A stretch of 64,000 nt of DNA from Metabacillus litoralis (GTDB taxonomy: Bacteria > Bacillota > Bacilli > Bacillales > Bacillaceae), in the NCBI RefSeq assembly GCF_020524045.1, contig NZ_JAIVKL010000013.1, forward strand, positions 1 to 64,000, given 5' to 3'. The notes beneath the pieces are model-generated. The model did no database searches. It was not told the DNA's origin and saw nothing but the letters and a program-made list of their open reading frames with translations. Numbering within the stretch: the stretch's first letter is position 1; each line of letters starts with the position of its first letter. Position numbers and translations under genes: made by a program. Of the stretch, positions 53,018 through 62,691 are shown piece after piece.

Positions 53018-54040
53018 TTAGAATGCGTAGTCTCTCAGTCTTAAATTATCGGCGGTTTCCCAAGTTCCATGAACACTTGCCAAGATAAGCATTTGTTTTT
53101 TCTTGCTCAAATCACTTTCCATTTTTCTATTATCCATGAATTGAAACCACACTAAATAGAGTTGTAAATACTTCGTAGAAACACCATTAAAACGGCTTAT
53201 CCATTTCTTTAAACGGGAATGGTAATTATTAATATTATTGAGGTGATAGATGCCTTTCTTTACATATTCTTTCTTACTGCTGTTTATGATGACATGCTCC
53301 ACATCGTTACTAGATGTATAAGATTTGTAAGAATTGTGAGCATCAGAAATAAGCACCGTATCACTCTTAAAATGAGATGTAAGGGTGGTATCAATCTGTT
53401 CCATTAGAATTCTACCTGTACCGACTAGCTTTGAAAGTGTAGTTTTGTTTCTGTCTCTAGCTACTAAGACACAGACTTGTTCATTAGATATACCTCTTTT
53501 GGTAGCAGAACCTCCGCGTTTTCTTGGTTTGCGATTTGGAATAACCCTTTGTCCTTTATGGCTTTCTAAGAAATATGTTTCATCTACTTCTACTAATCCT
53601 TCAAATATACCGATATTTCCTTTTGCGAGAGCAGACAACACTTTATGCCTCCAGTAAAAAGCAGTTACGTGAGTGATACCAATTTTTAAAGCTGTTTCAC
53701 GAAGTGAGAGACCATTCAACATACACTCAATAAATGGAATCCATTTTTCTGCCTTTTTGGAACGATACATAGGGGAATTGGTCAAATCACTGCTTAATTT
53801 ATAACAGTCTTTGCACTTATAACGTTGGCGACCATCTCGTTTACCATAACGAATTACTGATGTACTTCCACAATGCCGACAATGAAAACCATGAGAAAAC
53901 TTTCTCTCTCTCAATTCACCAATTAAAGCTCCTTGTTGAGAAGCAGAAACTGAGAAATGGCGAGTTAAAAAATCAAAAATGGATTCTTTATCCCTATCGT
54001 TTAAAGAAGAAATATCAGCTATTATGTTTGCTAAACTCAT
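53018..54040 (-). CDS. IS1595-family transposase
   Basis: 340 residues. An N-terminal zinc ribbon (FHCRHCGSTSVIRYGKRDGR, then YKCKDC) followed by an HTH-like segment (LNGLSLRETALKIGITHVTA) is characteristic of IS1595. The catalytic domain starts at LVEVDETYFLESHKG (first Asp), later TVLISDAHNSYKS (second Asp), and ends with YHLNNINNYHSRLKKWISRF, where the Asn of the D-D-N/E triad in this family is found. It mobilises the 2985-bp element inside tnsAB. Confidence 0.92.
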   Translation of the reverse strand: MSLANIIADISSLNDRDKESIFDFLTRHFSVSASQQGALIGELRERKFSHGFHCRHCGSTSVIRYGKRDGRQRYKCKDCYKLSSDLTNSPMYRSKKAEKWIPFIECMLNGLSLRETALKIGITHVTAFYWRHKVLSALAKGNIGIFEGLVEVDETYFLESHKGQRVIPNRKPRKRGGSATKRGISNEQVCVLVARDRNKTTLSKLVGTGRILMEQIDTTLTSHFKSDTVLISDAHNSYKSYTSSNDVEHVIINSSKKEYVKKGIYHLNNINNYHSRLKKWISRFNGVSTKYLQLYLVWFQFMDNRKMESDLSKKKQMLILASVHGTWETADNLRLRDYAF

Positions 54041-54128
54041 TCGAATTGCCCCTTTTGTATTTTATAAAGACAGGTTACCACAAAAGATGATGATTTATTC
54101 AAAAACAACCAATAACTTTAACATAGCC

Positions 54129-54136
54129 TAAAATTT
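54129..54136. repeat. Right target-site duplication of the IS1595-family transposon
   Basis: taaaattt, identical to 51136-51143. Confidence 0.85.
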
Positions 54137-54711
54137 TAACATTACCGACAACTAAAAAAGGTGAAGCAAAAGTTTTGCCTGGTTATGGAGTAAAGATAAA
54201 TAGAATTTATTATTGGTCTCCTGTTTTTAGGAATGGGTTAGTTGAGAACAGTAAAGTTTTTGTTAGATACGATCCATTTAATATGGGAATAGCATATGCC
54301 TTCGTGAACAAAAGGTGGGTAGAACTTCAGTCAGAAAAATATAACATTTTAAAGAGCCGTTCAGAAAAAGAAGTTAATATTGCATTTGAAGAATTAAAAA
54401 GAAGAGCAAAGCTGAGTGAAAAGAAACAAGATGTAACTATTAAGATGTTAACAGATTTTATAAACTCTATTGAAAGCGAAGAGTTGTTGTTAATACAACG
54501 ACTTAAGGATAAAGCGCTGAGAAACCTTTATGTTATTGAGGGTGGGAAAACATCACAAGAAAGAATTGAACAGAAATCTACATCAAACGAGTCAATCGAT
54601 AATGATAACATTAAGTTAGTTGTTAATAATCAGAGTAAGGAGCTTGTAAATAAACAGAAGAAAAAAGTCGATATCTCAGAGCTAGAATTTGAGTCATATG
54701 AAGGGTTGTGA
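54137..54711 (+). pseudogene. TnsB C-terminal part, separated by the IS1595-family transposon
   Basis: The frame continues directly from the upstream part when the insertion is removed: ...DETFKI + LTLPTTKKGEAKVLPGYGVK. It contains the Mu-transposase-type C-terminal beta-barrel (VRYDPFNMGIAYAFVNKRWV, about 35-60 of this part) and a charged C-terminal tail (NKQKKKVDISELEFESYEGL), which in TnsB contacts TnsC. It might be made alone from an internal start such as TTG at 54172, but without the catalytic core. The stop is 4 bases before tnsC. Confidence 0.85.
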
Positions 54712-54715
54712 ATAG

Positions 54716-55852
54716 ATGGATAAGTTCCCCATGGAGTTACTTGATAAGCCGCCAGTTGAACGTATACACTATTTTAATGATTATACTGTTGCTCATCCTT
54801 TTTTTCTGGTGGCTTACAAAACCCTATTACAAAGAATCCACAATCCTTCTACTAAAAGCATTTTTTTGGTATACGGACCAAGTGGTGTTGGAAAATCAAC
54901 ATTGATTAAGAAAGTTGCTGAGAAAATAATAAATGATTTAATGGATCAAATCATTAGTAACCCTGGATTTATTCCTGTTACGGGAATAGAAGCTAGAGCA
55001 CCAGATAAAGGCTACTATGATTGGAGAGATCATTATATTCGGTCTCTGTTAGCATTAAAGGAACCACTAGTTGAACATAAAGTAGATATAAAGAAGAAGC
55101 CTGATATAGAGATTAAAGTAAATGATGTAAACAGGAAATTAAGAAGTTCCTTAGAAACAGCATTAAAATATAGAGAGACTTTAGCATTTTTCATTGATGA
55201 AGCACAACATATCTCTTTTAATTCATCTTCTAAATCATCAAATAATCAAATGAACATGATAAAGTCACTAGCTTCAACCACAAAGACACCACATATTTTA
55301 TTTGGTACATATGAAATTTTAGATTTTAGAGACTCGCTAGGACAATTATCAAGGCGGGGGCTAGATATCCATCTTAGAAGATATGATATTCAAAAGAGTA
55401 ATGAGCAAAAGATGTTTATACAAACTTTGTGGAATATTCAAAGGCAAATCCCCATTCAAATTGAGCCAGAGTTAATTGAGCATTGGGAATATTTTTATCA
55501 AGTAAGTTTAGGATGTATAGGGATTCTTAAAGATTTGATATCAACCACTTTAGAATATAAACTACTTGAAAATCCGGATGCTAGTGAGTTGACACTTGGG
55601 GATTTTAAAGAGTATGCATTGACTCCAAACCAAGCCTTTAAATTGGCACAAGAGGCGCTTGATGGAGAAGCTAATGTTAAAGTTAATAACAGGAGTAGAG
55701 ATGATGTGTTAAATTTGCTACTAGGCAATAATAGCAATACTGATGAAGAAGAAGAAATTGCAACTGATGAAGAAAAAGTACAAGAGAACAAAACTAAAAA
55801 GAAACGCAAAGTTGGGGAAAGAAATCCAAAAAGGGATGCTGTTGGTGAGTAG
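54716..55852 (+). CDS. TnsC AAA+ ATPase
   Basis: 378 residues. Transposition regulator that bridges TniQ/TnsD-bound target and the TnsAB transposase. N-terminal MDKFPMELLDKPPVERIHYF, Walker A FLVYGPSGVGKSTLIKK (about 50-66), Walker B TLAFFIDEAQHISF (about 155-168), sensor/arginine region with GQLSRRGLDIHLRRYD. Acidic (DEEEEIATDEEK) and basic (KKKRKVGERN) tail at the end. The ATG lies 4 bases after the tnsB stop, with aagggttgtg upstream. It is intact, unlike tnsAB. Confidence 0.88.
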   Translation: MDKFPMELLDKPPVERIHYFNDYTVAHPFFLVAYKTLLQRIHNPSTKSIFLVYGPSGVGKSTLIKKVAEKIINDLMDQIISNPGFIPVTGIEARAPDKGYYDWRDHYIRSLLALKEPLVEHKVDIKKKPDIEIKVNDVNRKLRSSLETALKYRETLAFFIDEAQHISFNSSSKSSNNQMNMIKSLASTTKTPHILFGTYEILDFRDSLGQLSRRGLDIHLRRYDIQKSNEQKMFIQTLWNIQRQIPIQIEPELIEHWEYFYQVSLGCIGILKDLISTTLEYKLLENPDASELTLGDFKEYALTPNQAFKLAQEALDGEANVKVNNRSRDDVLNLLLGNNSNTDEEEEIATDEEKVQENKTKKKRKVGERNPKRDAVGE

Positions 55853-55866
55853 GAGGTTAAAGGAAT

Positions 55867-57216
55867 ATGTTAATACAACATAAATTATTTGAAAGTCGCA
55901 GTACCCTTTATAATTTAAAGCCTATCGGTATAAATACAGATGAGATAGAGAGCTTAACAAGTTACGTAACTAGATTGAGTACAGCACATAATGTTACTCT
56001 AGGTGTACTTTTTAATGAGCTAATATATCCAATTTTAAGAAAAGAGAGCCGACCAAGGGATGGGGTTACAGCAAAAAGGTCGGCTGCTTATAATAACTTC
56101 CATCAAAGTGCAATTGAACTGACTACAGCATTACATAATTTAACTCATATTAAAAACCTAGAATTGTTAACTGCAATTGGTTTTAACAACTTCTTTTCAA
56201 GTAATGAGATTAGAGGTCAGAAATTCTGGTGTCCGATTTGTTATGAAGAGACTAAAGAAGAACGAAGAATTATTTATGATAAGTTAATTTGGAGTTTTAA
56301 CAATTTAGAAATATGCCCAAAGCATAATTGTAGATTAGTTTCTTATTGTCCAAATTGTAATTCAATACAATATCATTTTCATAGAATAGGAGAGTTAGGT
56401 TATTGTTATGATTGTGGTACGTGGCTTGGAATAACTAGCTTTAGAGAGCTAGAAAAATTGTCAGATGATTATATTCTGTGGCAAGATTGGGTTGCCAAAA
56501 ATATTGGTAAATTAATTCAATTAAATATACAAGAAAGACAAAATTGGAACAATAAAATAAACATATCTGACTACACCTGGGAATATATTTTAAAAATACA
56601 GAAACAATCACAAAAAACAAAGATGGAAATTGGTAATATTTCAAATATCCCCTCGTCACTTTTTAATGTTTGGCAAAGGAAAAAACATAAGCCTAGTCTA
56701 TATTCATTATTGAAACTAGGTTTTATTACTAACAATACATTATTTCAGTTTTTTTCAGAAAGCTGTGACATTAGTACACAATTGAAACCATTACCTAATT
56801 TCATTTATAAAAGTGACTTGCGAAAATCCGCCAGAAAATATGATATTGAACAACTTAGAAATAAATTAAATAAAATAATAAATGAAAACAGATCTAATCC
56901 ACCTTCACTAAATCAAGTTGCAAAAGAACTAGGTTTTAAGAAAACTGAAACGCTGAGAAAAAAACTCCCTAAAGAGACAAAAATTATAGTTGACCAGTAC
57001 AAAAAGTATTTAGAAGATAATAATGCAGCAATGAGAAACGAAATTAAAGATACTGTTATTAAACTGCATGAACAAGGTGTATATCCCTCGCAGACATTAA
57101 TAGAAAACCAATTGGGAAAACCATCGTTATTCTGGAAAAAATCTTACCGAAATACTTTAATAGATATATTTATAGAACTTAAAATTGAAAGACAGAAGGG
57201 CCCAACCCATTCTTAA
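55867..57216 (+). CDS. TniQ/TnsD-family target-selection protein, second copy
   Basis: 449 residues with taggaggt before the ATG, 14 bp after tnsC. N-terminus STLYNLKPIGINTDEIESLT-SYVTRLS, clearly paralogous to the protein at 47528. Zinc region FWCPICYEE (about 120), KLIWSFNNLEICPKHNCRLV, SYCPNCN and GYCYDCGTWLG (about 180-191). C-terminal DNA-binding-like part with LNQVAKELGFKKTETLRKKL. Two different TniQ proteins in one unit suggest two target-site choices, as TnsD versus other routes in Tn7 relatives. Confidence 0.87.
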   Translation: MLIQHKLFESRSTLYNLKPIGINTDEIESLTSYVTRLSTAHNVTLGVLFNELIYPILRKESRPRDGVTAKRSAAYNNFHQSAIELTTALHNLTHIKNLELLTAIGFNNFFSSNEIRGQKFWCPICYEETKEERRIIYDKLIWSFNNLEICPKHNCRLVSYCPNCNSIQYHFHRIGELGYCYDCGTWLGITSFRELEKLSDDYILWQDWVAKNIGKLIQLNIQERQNWNNKINISDYTWEYILKIQKQSQKTKMEIGNISNIPSSLFNVWQRKKHKPSLYSLLKLGFITNNTLFQFFSESCDISTQLKPLPNFIYKSDLRKSARKYDIEQLRNKLNKIINENRSNPPSLNQVAKELGFKKTETLRKKLPKETKIIVDQYKKYLEDNNAAMRNEIKDTVIKLHEQGVYPSQTLIENQLGKPSLFWKKSYRNTLIDIFIELKIERQKGPTHS

Positions 57217-57329
57217 AGCTCATTTCTCAAAAAATAGTAAATATTTTCAACTTACATTCCTTAGATACTATCCTTTAAGATTCTATCATCTGAGAAAAAT
57301 ATTTATTAATGTAACATATGATTTTATAT

Positions 57330-57394
57330 GACTCTATACATGTGTGCCAAAATACTTTCTTTAAGTATTCAGCTCTTGTATAGAGTCTTTTTTG
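57330..57394 (+). terminator. Terminator after the Tn7-like operon
   Basis: gactctataca (57330-57340) pairs with tgtatagagtc (57377-57387), followed by TTTTTTG. The inner loop contains a second small stem (aatactt / aagtatt). Confidence 0.75.
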
Positions 57395-57751
57395 TTATAG
57401 TATTAAAAAAACAGTGTATTGAAAAAGGTTTTGAATTCAACCATAAGAATTCTTTGGGTATTTTTTAAAGCCATAAACCTTCATAAAGTATCGTTAAATT
57501 ATCATAAAATATCTATTATAAGGTCTTCTTACTATAGTAGATAGAAAAAGTCAGTTATAAAAAATTAGATAAATATTTTATATAAGGGTTTGGAAAGCTT
57601 ATGGTTGAATTTATTAAAACATATGGTTGAAGTCACAAAATTAATTATAACAATCTCCTTATTTTAATATAGAGGAGTCATTAAACTATAAAAAACCTTT
57701 TATTAGAATCACTTTCTGCATTACTACATTGAACATTGAAAATAAAAGAGA
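57395..57751. other. Non-coding; possible transposon end region
   Basis: No gene. Contains three spaced similar segments (ccataaacct, tcataaagta, tcataaaata between 57471 and 57510) that could be transposase-binding sites, but no matching end was found left of 47.5 kb. Confidence 0.3.
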
Positions 57752-57925
57752 CTAAATATTAAAAAAAGCTTCTTCAAAAGCTAACTTTTTATTCATCAAT
57801 TCTTGATTATACTTCCCACTTCGTAGAGTAACCTTATCATAGTTTTCAATTATCCATAATGCACGTTTTTATGAATATAAGCCCATTCTTTCTTTGGTGG
57901 AGGTAAACTCTGGTAATTTATTATT
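57752..57925 (-). pseudogene. Frameshifted 3' fragment of an unknown gene
   Basis: The minus strand reads NYQSLPPPKKEWAYIHKN in one frame and ALWIIENYDKVTLRSGKYNQ, ELMNKKLAFEEAFFNI and stop in the next. The two join at about 57860. No start region is found. No family recognised. Confidence 0.4.
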
Positions 57926-57948
57926 CTAATTTATAAAGGATGTATATT

Positions 57949-58470
57949 ATGGGAAAAAATCATTATTTTGAGAAATCATTTCCTCCTAAAAGAATTAAAG
58001 ATGTTGATTATATATTAAAACATTATTTAGAAGGAATAGAAATTTCTAAAGAAAATAAACGTATAAAATTTATTTTGGATGATCCATATTCTCCAGAAAT
58101 GGAGCTGATTAAGGGAGTTTACGTAATCTATAAAAAGCCAGTACTCGAATTGCTTGAGGGAAGAATCCGTTCGATTAATAGCCATGAGTTTTATACCAGT
58201 AAAAAGGAAAATAGAACTATTTCAGATGAAGATATTGAGTATGTATTAGAGACGGCGACAATTGTAGCGCTCGCAAGTGATAACAGCCAAATACTTACAA
58301 CATATTTTATTGCCGGTTCGGGAGAAAAATTAAATAGCATATTAAACTTATGTCGAGGTTACTCAAAAGATTTAGAAAATAATGAGTTTAAAGTTAGTTT
58401 GCAAAGCTTCATTGATGATATTGAAATAGTTAAGGAAATGGGATTACTAGATGAAATAATTGTTAAATAA
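57949..58470 (+). CDS. Hypothetical protein
   Basis: 173 residues from the ATG with aaagga 8 bases upstream; an in-frame ATG 9 bases earlier overlaps the site. Soluble, mixed composition: FILDDPYSPEMELIKGVYVI, ENRTISDEDIEYVLETATIV, then a C-terminal helix FIDDIEIVKEMGLLDEIIVK. No family recognised. Strong terminator follows. Confidence 0.65.
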   Translation: MGKNHYFEKSFPPKRIKDVDYILKHYLEGIEISKENKRIKFILDDPYSPEMELIKGVYVIYKKPVLELLEGRIRSINSHEFYTSKKENRTISDEDIEYVLETATIVALASDNSQILTTYFIAGSGEKLNSILNLCRGYSKDLENNEFKVSLQSFIDDIEIVKEMGLLDEIIVK

Positions 58471-58515
58471 GTAATGTGGAAGAAGAGTTTGTGAAAATTT
58501 TATAAGCTTGTATGT

Positions 58516-58555
58516 AAAAGACCCTCAATCCATTAGTTTGAGGGTCTTTCTTTTT
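58516..58555 (+). terminator. Terminator
   Basis: Stem aaagaccctcaa / ttgagggtcttt around tccattagt, then CTTTTTT. Confidence 0.85.
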
Positions 58556-58641
58556 TGAGTTAAAATTACTCATCAGTGATTTCATAAATATCATTTTAGT
58601 AGTATTTAATTTTATCTAAAGTAAACTTTTTAAATTGTCAT

Positions 58642-60192
58642 TTATTGTTTACTTTCTGCAATGATTGTTCTATTTCGACCTTCATTTTTGGCAATATACA
58701 ATGCTTTATCGATTTGATCTAAGGCTTCCGTTTTATAAGCGTTTGAATACGGAACACCACCAACTCCTAGAGAAATGGTGATGGTTGAATTAACCGGACT
58801 TATACTTAGCTGGACTCTTGTCCTTAATTTTTCAGAAATTCGATATGCTTCTTCCACTGAAGTTTCAGGGAGAACGAGTAGAAATTCTTCCCCACCAAAA
58901 CGAAAGCAATGACCTTTATCCTTTATTTCGTCTAAAACTATGTTTGCAATAAACTTTAGAACTTCATCACCCATCAAATGTCCATAGGTATCATTCACTT
59001 TTTTGAAATGATCTATATCAAACAGAACCATTGAATACGTATCAAGATTAGAAGTCATTTTATTAAATGAACGACGATTTAGAAGACCGGTAAGGTGATC
59101 GAATTGTACTTCTTTTTCGAAGTTTAGTATTTGCATATTATAGTGGGTAACCAATTTAAAAATTGTCCTTTTTAATTCACTAATCTCCAGAGAATTATTG
59201 TTAATAACTGGTGTTGGTGTCTTTTGATTTGTAGCTACATCTTTAGCATATTTTGTTAATTTCCGAAGAGGGGAAAATATTTTCCTTAGTAATAGAAATG
59301 AAAGTAAATAAATGATAATAAAAATTGGTACAGTATATTTTATTATATCTTTAACAGAATTCAAGGCAGGGGTCATAATGGATTTCTCCGGAGTTTGGCT
59401 TATAATTCCCCATTCACTTGTTTTAACTGGGGCATAACCCGCCAGCATTTTTATTCCTTTTGTGTTGATGACTTTTTCCTTACCAGCATGTCCTTTTGTA
59501 ACTTTTGCTACGACTTTATTCTCTATTACAGTGTCTCCAATACGTTCACTTTCAGGGTGATAAATGATTTGACCTTTAGAATCCACCACATAAACATAGG
59601 ATCCATTTGAATGGGATGGATGTAAACTGAGAGTATCTTGTAGGCTGTTTATTTCATTTAGATGGATGGTACCCCCAAGAAACCCAAAGTATTCACCATT
59701 TGTTTTATTATATACAGGTACCGAAACTAAAACGACGTTTTTGCCCGTTACCTGGCTCCTATAAGGTTGAGAAATGGTAGTGTATTTTTTAAAAATCGCT
59801 TCCTTTACCCCCATTGTTGTCACTTTGGTTCCCTCGAGTATTAATTTTGGAGTTGATTTTACGATATAGCCTTCTTTATCAACTAAATAAATAGCATTAA
59901 AAAAGTTGGATGATTTTAAAAGTTGATTTAGTTCAACGACTAGATCAGGATCATCCAAATTTGAATAAATATTTGCAGCACTAACTTCAAGTGTGTTTAT
60001 CATATTTTGAAATAAGAGATCCGTAGTTCCAGCTAGTTTTTCTGAGTATACCGCATTCTCTGTTAGGATATTTTTTTGATTATTTTCTTTGCTTTCAATC
60101 AAAGTTACATAAGTAACTCCAATGAAAGTAGCAAGCATCGCGCAGGATATTAATAGTAAAATGATGGATTGTAAAGATAACTTTTTAGTCAT
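58642..60192 (-). CDS. Membrane diguanylate cyclase (dCache_1 – GGDEF)
   Basis: 516 residues from ATG 60192 with gaaggaat upstream. TM helix 1 (about 8-30), an extracellular dCache sensor (about 40-280, with FFNAIYLVDKEGYIVKSTPK and GSYVYVVDSKGQIIYHPESE), TM helix 2 (TVPIFIIIYLLSFLLL), a HAMP-like linker and a C-terminal GGDEF domain with GGEEF at about 433-437, the active-site signature of c-di-GMP synthesis. The RxxD inhibitory site is not seen upstream of GGEEF. Senses an external ligand and makes c-di-GMP, a possible signal for the riboswitch at 34 kb. Confidence 0.92.
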   Translation of the reverse strand: MTKKLSLQSIILLLISCAMLATFIGVTYVTLIESKENNQKNILTENAVYSEKLAGTTDLLFQNMINTLEVSAANIYSNLDDPDLVVELNQLLKSSNFFNAIYLVDKEGYIVKSTPKLILEGTKVTTMGVKEAIFKKYTTISQPYRSQVTGKNVVLVSVPVYNKTNGEYFGFLGGTIHLNEINSLQDTLSLHPSHSNGSYVYVVDSKGQIIYHPESERIGDTVIENKVVAKVTKGHAGKEKVINTKGIKMLAGYAPVKTSEWGIISQTPEKSIMTPALNSVKDIIKYTVPIFIIIYLLSFLLLRKIFSPLRKLTKYAKDVATNQKTPTPVINNNSLEISELKRTIFKLVTHYNMQILNFEKEVQFDHLTGLLNRRSFNKMTSNLDTYSMVLFDIDHFKKVNDTYGHLMGDEVLKFIANIVLDEIKDKGHCFRFGGEEFLLVLPETSVEEAYRISEKLRTRVQLSISPVNSTITISLGVGGVPYSNAYKTEALDQIDKALYIAKNEGRNRTIIAESKQ

Positions 60193-60578
60193 TTTATTCC
60201 TTCTAGATAGAAATTTATTAGAGTAGTTAGTACTAGTTGCAAAAGGCAATATTCAATAATAATTATACTTCTTAGTAAGCTGAGATGTAAGAAATTTCTT
60301 TAGGATATTTATTCCATTGAAATAGGGCTTCAATCAATTGTGTTAAGTTTTTCATGGGTAGACTTATTCATTTTACGTGTTACTACTATTAATCCATAAA
60401 GGTGTTATATTTTAAAGTGAGATTCATTCCCCATGGAGCCTAATCCTAATACCGTTCTTTTTTAAAAAAACTACTATTTTAAGTGTGTTTTATCTGTAAA
60501 AAATTATTCATCGATTCTTCTCTTTAACTAGCTATGAAGACTCTTTAGTATGCACTAAATCGTATGAAAAATAACAAT
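60193..60578. other. Non-coding stretch between the cyclase and catalase genes
   Basis: No gene. It should hold the cyclase promoter (minus strand). Nothing else recognised apart from the catalase terminator that follows. Confidence 0.45.
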
Positions 60579-60621
60579 AAAAAGGTAGAGAAATCCCTAA
60601 CTTTGGATTCCTCTACTTTAC
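60579..60621 (-). terminator. Catalase terminator
   Basis: Read on the minus strand: stem gtagaggaatcc / ggatttctctac around aaagttag, then CTTTTTATT. Confidence 0.75.
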
Positions 60622-60636
60622 TAGTTTGATAGGAAC

Positions 60637-62691
60637 TTAATGATTCAACTGGCGGTCCCAATGACGATGGGTAGAAATGGCTTTGATAAAGTGTTGCGAG
60701 AATGTATCCATCTTTTCAGTCTCAATGACCACTCCAGGACTTTCTTCAGCGATGTTCTTAGGAAGCCAGTTAATGCCTTCAAATGTTGCTCCAATTGCTT
60801 TGAAATGAGAGAATGCTTCCTTGATAAAGTCAGCCGCTTCTTGTTTGAATGTCTGACTTATCTCTTTTCCTCCACCTGCATAAATCGCATCGAATAAGAC
60901 TGAATCGCAGGTGAGGAATGTATGATCAACTTCAAGCTCTTTATCACCCGATCCTTTTAAGTGACCAAGCTTATCACTGATAATTTCAACTTGTATACCT
61001 TCTTCTTTTAAATTGTTACAAACATTCATGACCTCTTCACCGTTAAAATCGTTACCGAGAATCAATCCTACTTTACGAGTATTCGGTACTTTCTTCGTAT
61101 TTAATTGACTTAATGCTGGAGAGAACTTTGTGACATTCGATCCGCCTGCTTTAGGTGGGTTAGCACCAATTGCTGACGCAAATGCAGATGCTAGATCTAC
61201 GTTGACATTTGCAAACATATCAACTACCTGCTGTTGTATAGATTTGCTTTTTACCTTTCCAAGCTCAAAACTAAATGCTTTAATGATATGTTCTTTCTCA
61301 GGCTCACTCATACTGTTCCAAAACAAAGTAGCTTGAGAGAAATGATCTTTAAAGCTATCACTTCTACTTCGAACCTTATGTCCGTCTACTTTTTCCTGAT
61401 AATGAACATATCCACCTTCCTCTTCACTTGCAGGTTTAGGTGTATTGTTAGCTAGTGAATTTTTATGATAGCTTACTTTTCCTACGTTAATGGTTTGACG
61501 GCCATATCCATCACGTTGATTATTGAAGAATGGGCAAACAGGTCGATTTATTGGTAACTCATGGAAGTTAGGTCCACCAAGGCGAATTAATTGTGTATCT
61601 GTATAAGAAAACAGTCGGCCTTGTAGCAATGGATCATTCGTAAAATCAATACCTGGGACAACATGACCAGGATGGAATGCGACTTGCTCTGTCTCTGCAA
61701 AAACGTTATCTACATTTCGATTTAATGTCATCTTACCAATGATTTTAACGGGTACTTCTTCTTCAGGCCAAAGTTTTGTTGGATCTAACACATCAAAATC
61801 AAAGTTAAATTCATCTTCTTCAGCAATTAATTGCACGCCTAACTCGTACTCTGGAAAATTTCCTGATTCAATGGAATCAAATAAATCACGGCGATGAAAA
61901 TCTGGGTCCTTACCAGCGATCTTCTGAGCTTCATCCCATACAAGAGAATGAACACCTAATACCGGTTTCCAGTGAAATTTTATAAAATGGGCTTTTCCTT
62001 CATCATTGACAAAGCGAAATGTGTGGACGCCAAAGCCTTCCATCATTCGAAAGCTTCGAGGAATACCACGATCTGATAAATGCCACATGATCATATGTGC
62101 GGATTCTTGATTATTTGCTACAAAGTCCCAGAATGTATCATGTGCACTAGCTGCCTGGGGAATTTCATTATGAGGTTCAGGTTTAACGGCATGAATTAAA
62201 TCAGGAAATTTAATAGCATCCTGAATAAAGAAAACAGGAATGTTGTTTCCAACTAAATCGTAATTTCCTTCTTCTGTATAAAACTTTGTCGAAAAACCAC
62301 GGGCATCTCTGACCGTTTCAGCTGAGCCACGTGAACCCGCTACTGTTGAAAATCTCACAAAAACAGGTGTTTTTACAGCTGGATCTTGTAAAAATTTTGC
62401 TTTCGTATACTGTTTCATAGATTCATAAACTTCAAATTCACCATGTGCTGCAAAGCCGCGTGCATGAACGATACGTTCTGGAATTCGTTCATGATCAAAA
62501 TGAGTCATCTTTTCACGAAAATGAAAATCCTCCATTAACGTTGGACCACGTTCTCCTGCTTTTAAAGAAAATTCATCTTCAGATACCTTTAATCCTTGAT
62601 TTGTCGTTAAGTTTTCCCCTTCATCCTTAACACGGAATTGTTCCAATTGCTCATTTTTGCTATTTCCATTTATCTTATCCTTGCTATTCAT
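60637..62691 (-). CDS. katE: Large-subunit (clade 2) catalase
   Basis: 684 residues from ATG 62691 with aaaaggagcg upstream, the length of Bacillus KatE / E. coli HPII-type enzymes. Breaks down H2O2 in the cytoplasm. Catalytic His in PERIVHARGFAAHGEF, Asn in LVGNNIPVFFIQDA, and the haem-ligand Tyr in GRLFSYTDTQLIRLG. After about 530 residues comes the DJ-1/PfpI-like C-terminal domain (RKVGLILGNDFNGEEVMNVC; CDSVLFDAIYAGGG) found only in large catalases. In B. subtilis katE belongs to the sigma-B general stress regulon; no sigma-B promoter was confirmed here. Confidence 0.96.
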   Translation of the reverse strand: MNSKDKINGNSKNEQLEQFRVKDEGENLTTNQGLKVSEDEFSLKAGERGPTLMEDFHFREKMTHFDHERIPERIVHARGFAAHGEFEVYESMKQYTKAKFLQDPAVKTPVFVRFSTVAGSRGSAETVRDARGFSTKFYTEEGNYDLVGNNIPVFFIQDAIKFPDLIHAVKPEPHNEIPQAASAHDTFWDFVANNQESAHMIMWHLSDRGIPRSFRMMEGFGVHTFRFVNDEGKAHFIKFHWKPVLGVHSLVWDEAQKIAGKDPDFHRRDLFDSIESGNFPEYELGVQLIAEEDEFNFDFDVLDPTKLWPEEEVPVKIIGKMTLNRNVDNVFAETEQVAFHPGHVVPGIDFTNDPLLQGRLFSYTDTQLIRLGGPNFHELPINRPVCPFFNNQRDGYGRQTINVGKVSYHKNSLANNTPKPASEEEGGYVHYQEKVDGHKVRSRSDSFKDHFSQATLFWNSMSEPEKEHIIKAFSFELGKVKSKSIQQQVVDMFANVNVDLASAFASAIGANPPKAGGSNVTKFSPALSQLNTKKVPNTRKVGLILGNDFNGEEVMNVCNNLKEEGIQVEIISDKLGHLKGSGDKELEVDHTFLTCDSVLFDAIYAGGGKEISQTFKQEAADFIKEAFSHFKAIGATFEGINWLPKNIAEESPGVVIETEKMDTFSQHFIKAISTHRHWDRQLNH

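Larger units (their letters stand above)
51144..54128 (-). mobile_element. IS1595-family transposon carrying creatininase and NUDIX genes
   Basis: 2985 bp bounded by inverted repeats starting ggctatgttaaag at both ends (51144 and, inverted, 54128), continuing as imperfect repeats (aaaggttgatttt / attggttgttttt), with 8-bp target duplications. It holds one transposase gene (minus strand) and two passenger genes (plus strand) with cassette-end motifs near 51275, 52145 and 52901. Excision with one duplication copy restores an open tnsAB frame. Confidence 0.9.

Noticed and set aside
6521-57000. Direct repeat of the ssrA 3' end as attR
   Set aside because: No second copy of the terminal cccaccgtctccacca was seen on reading; the far end of the island could not be placed this way.
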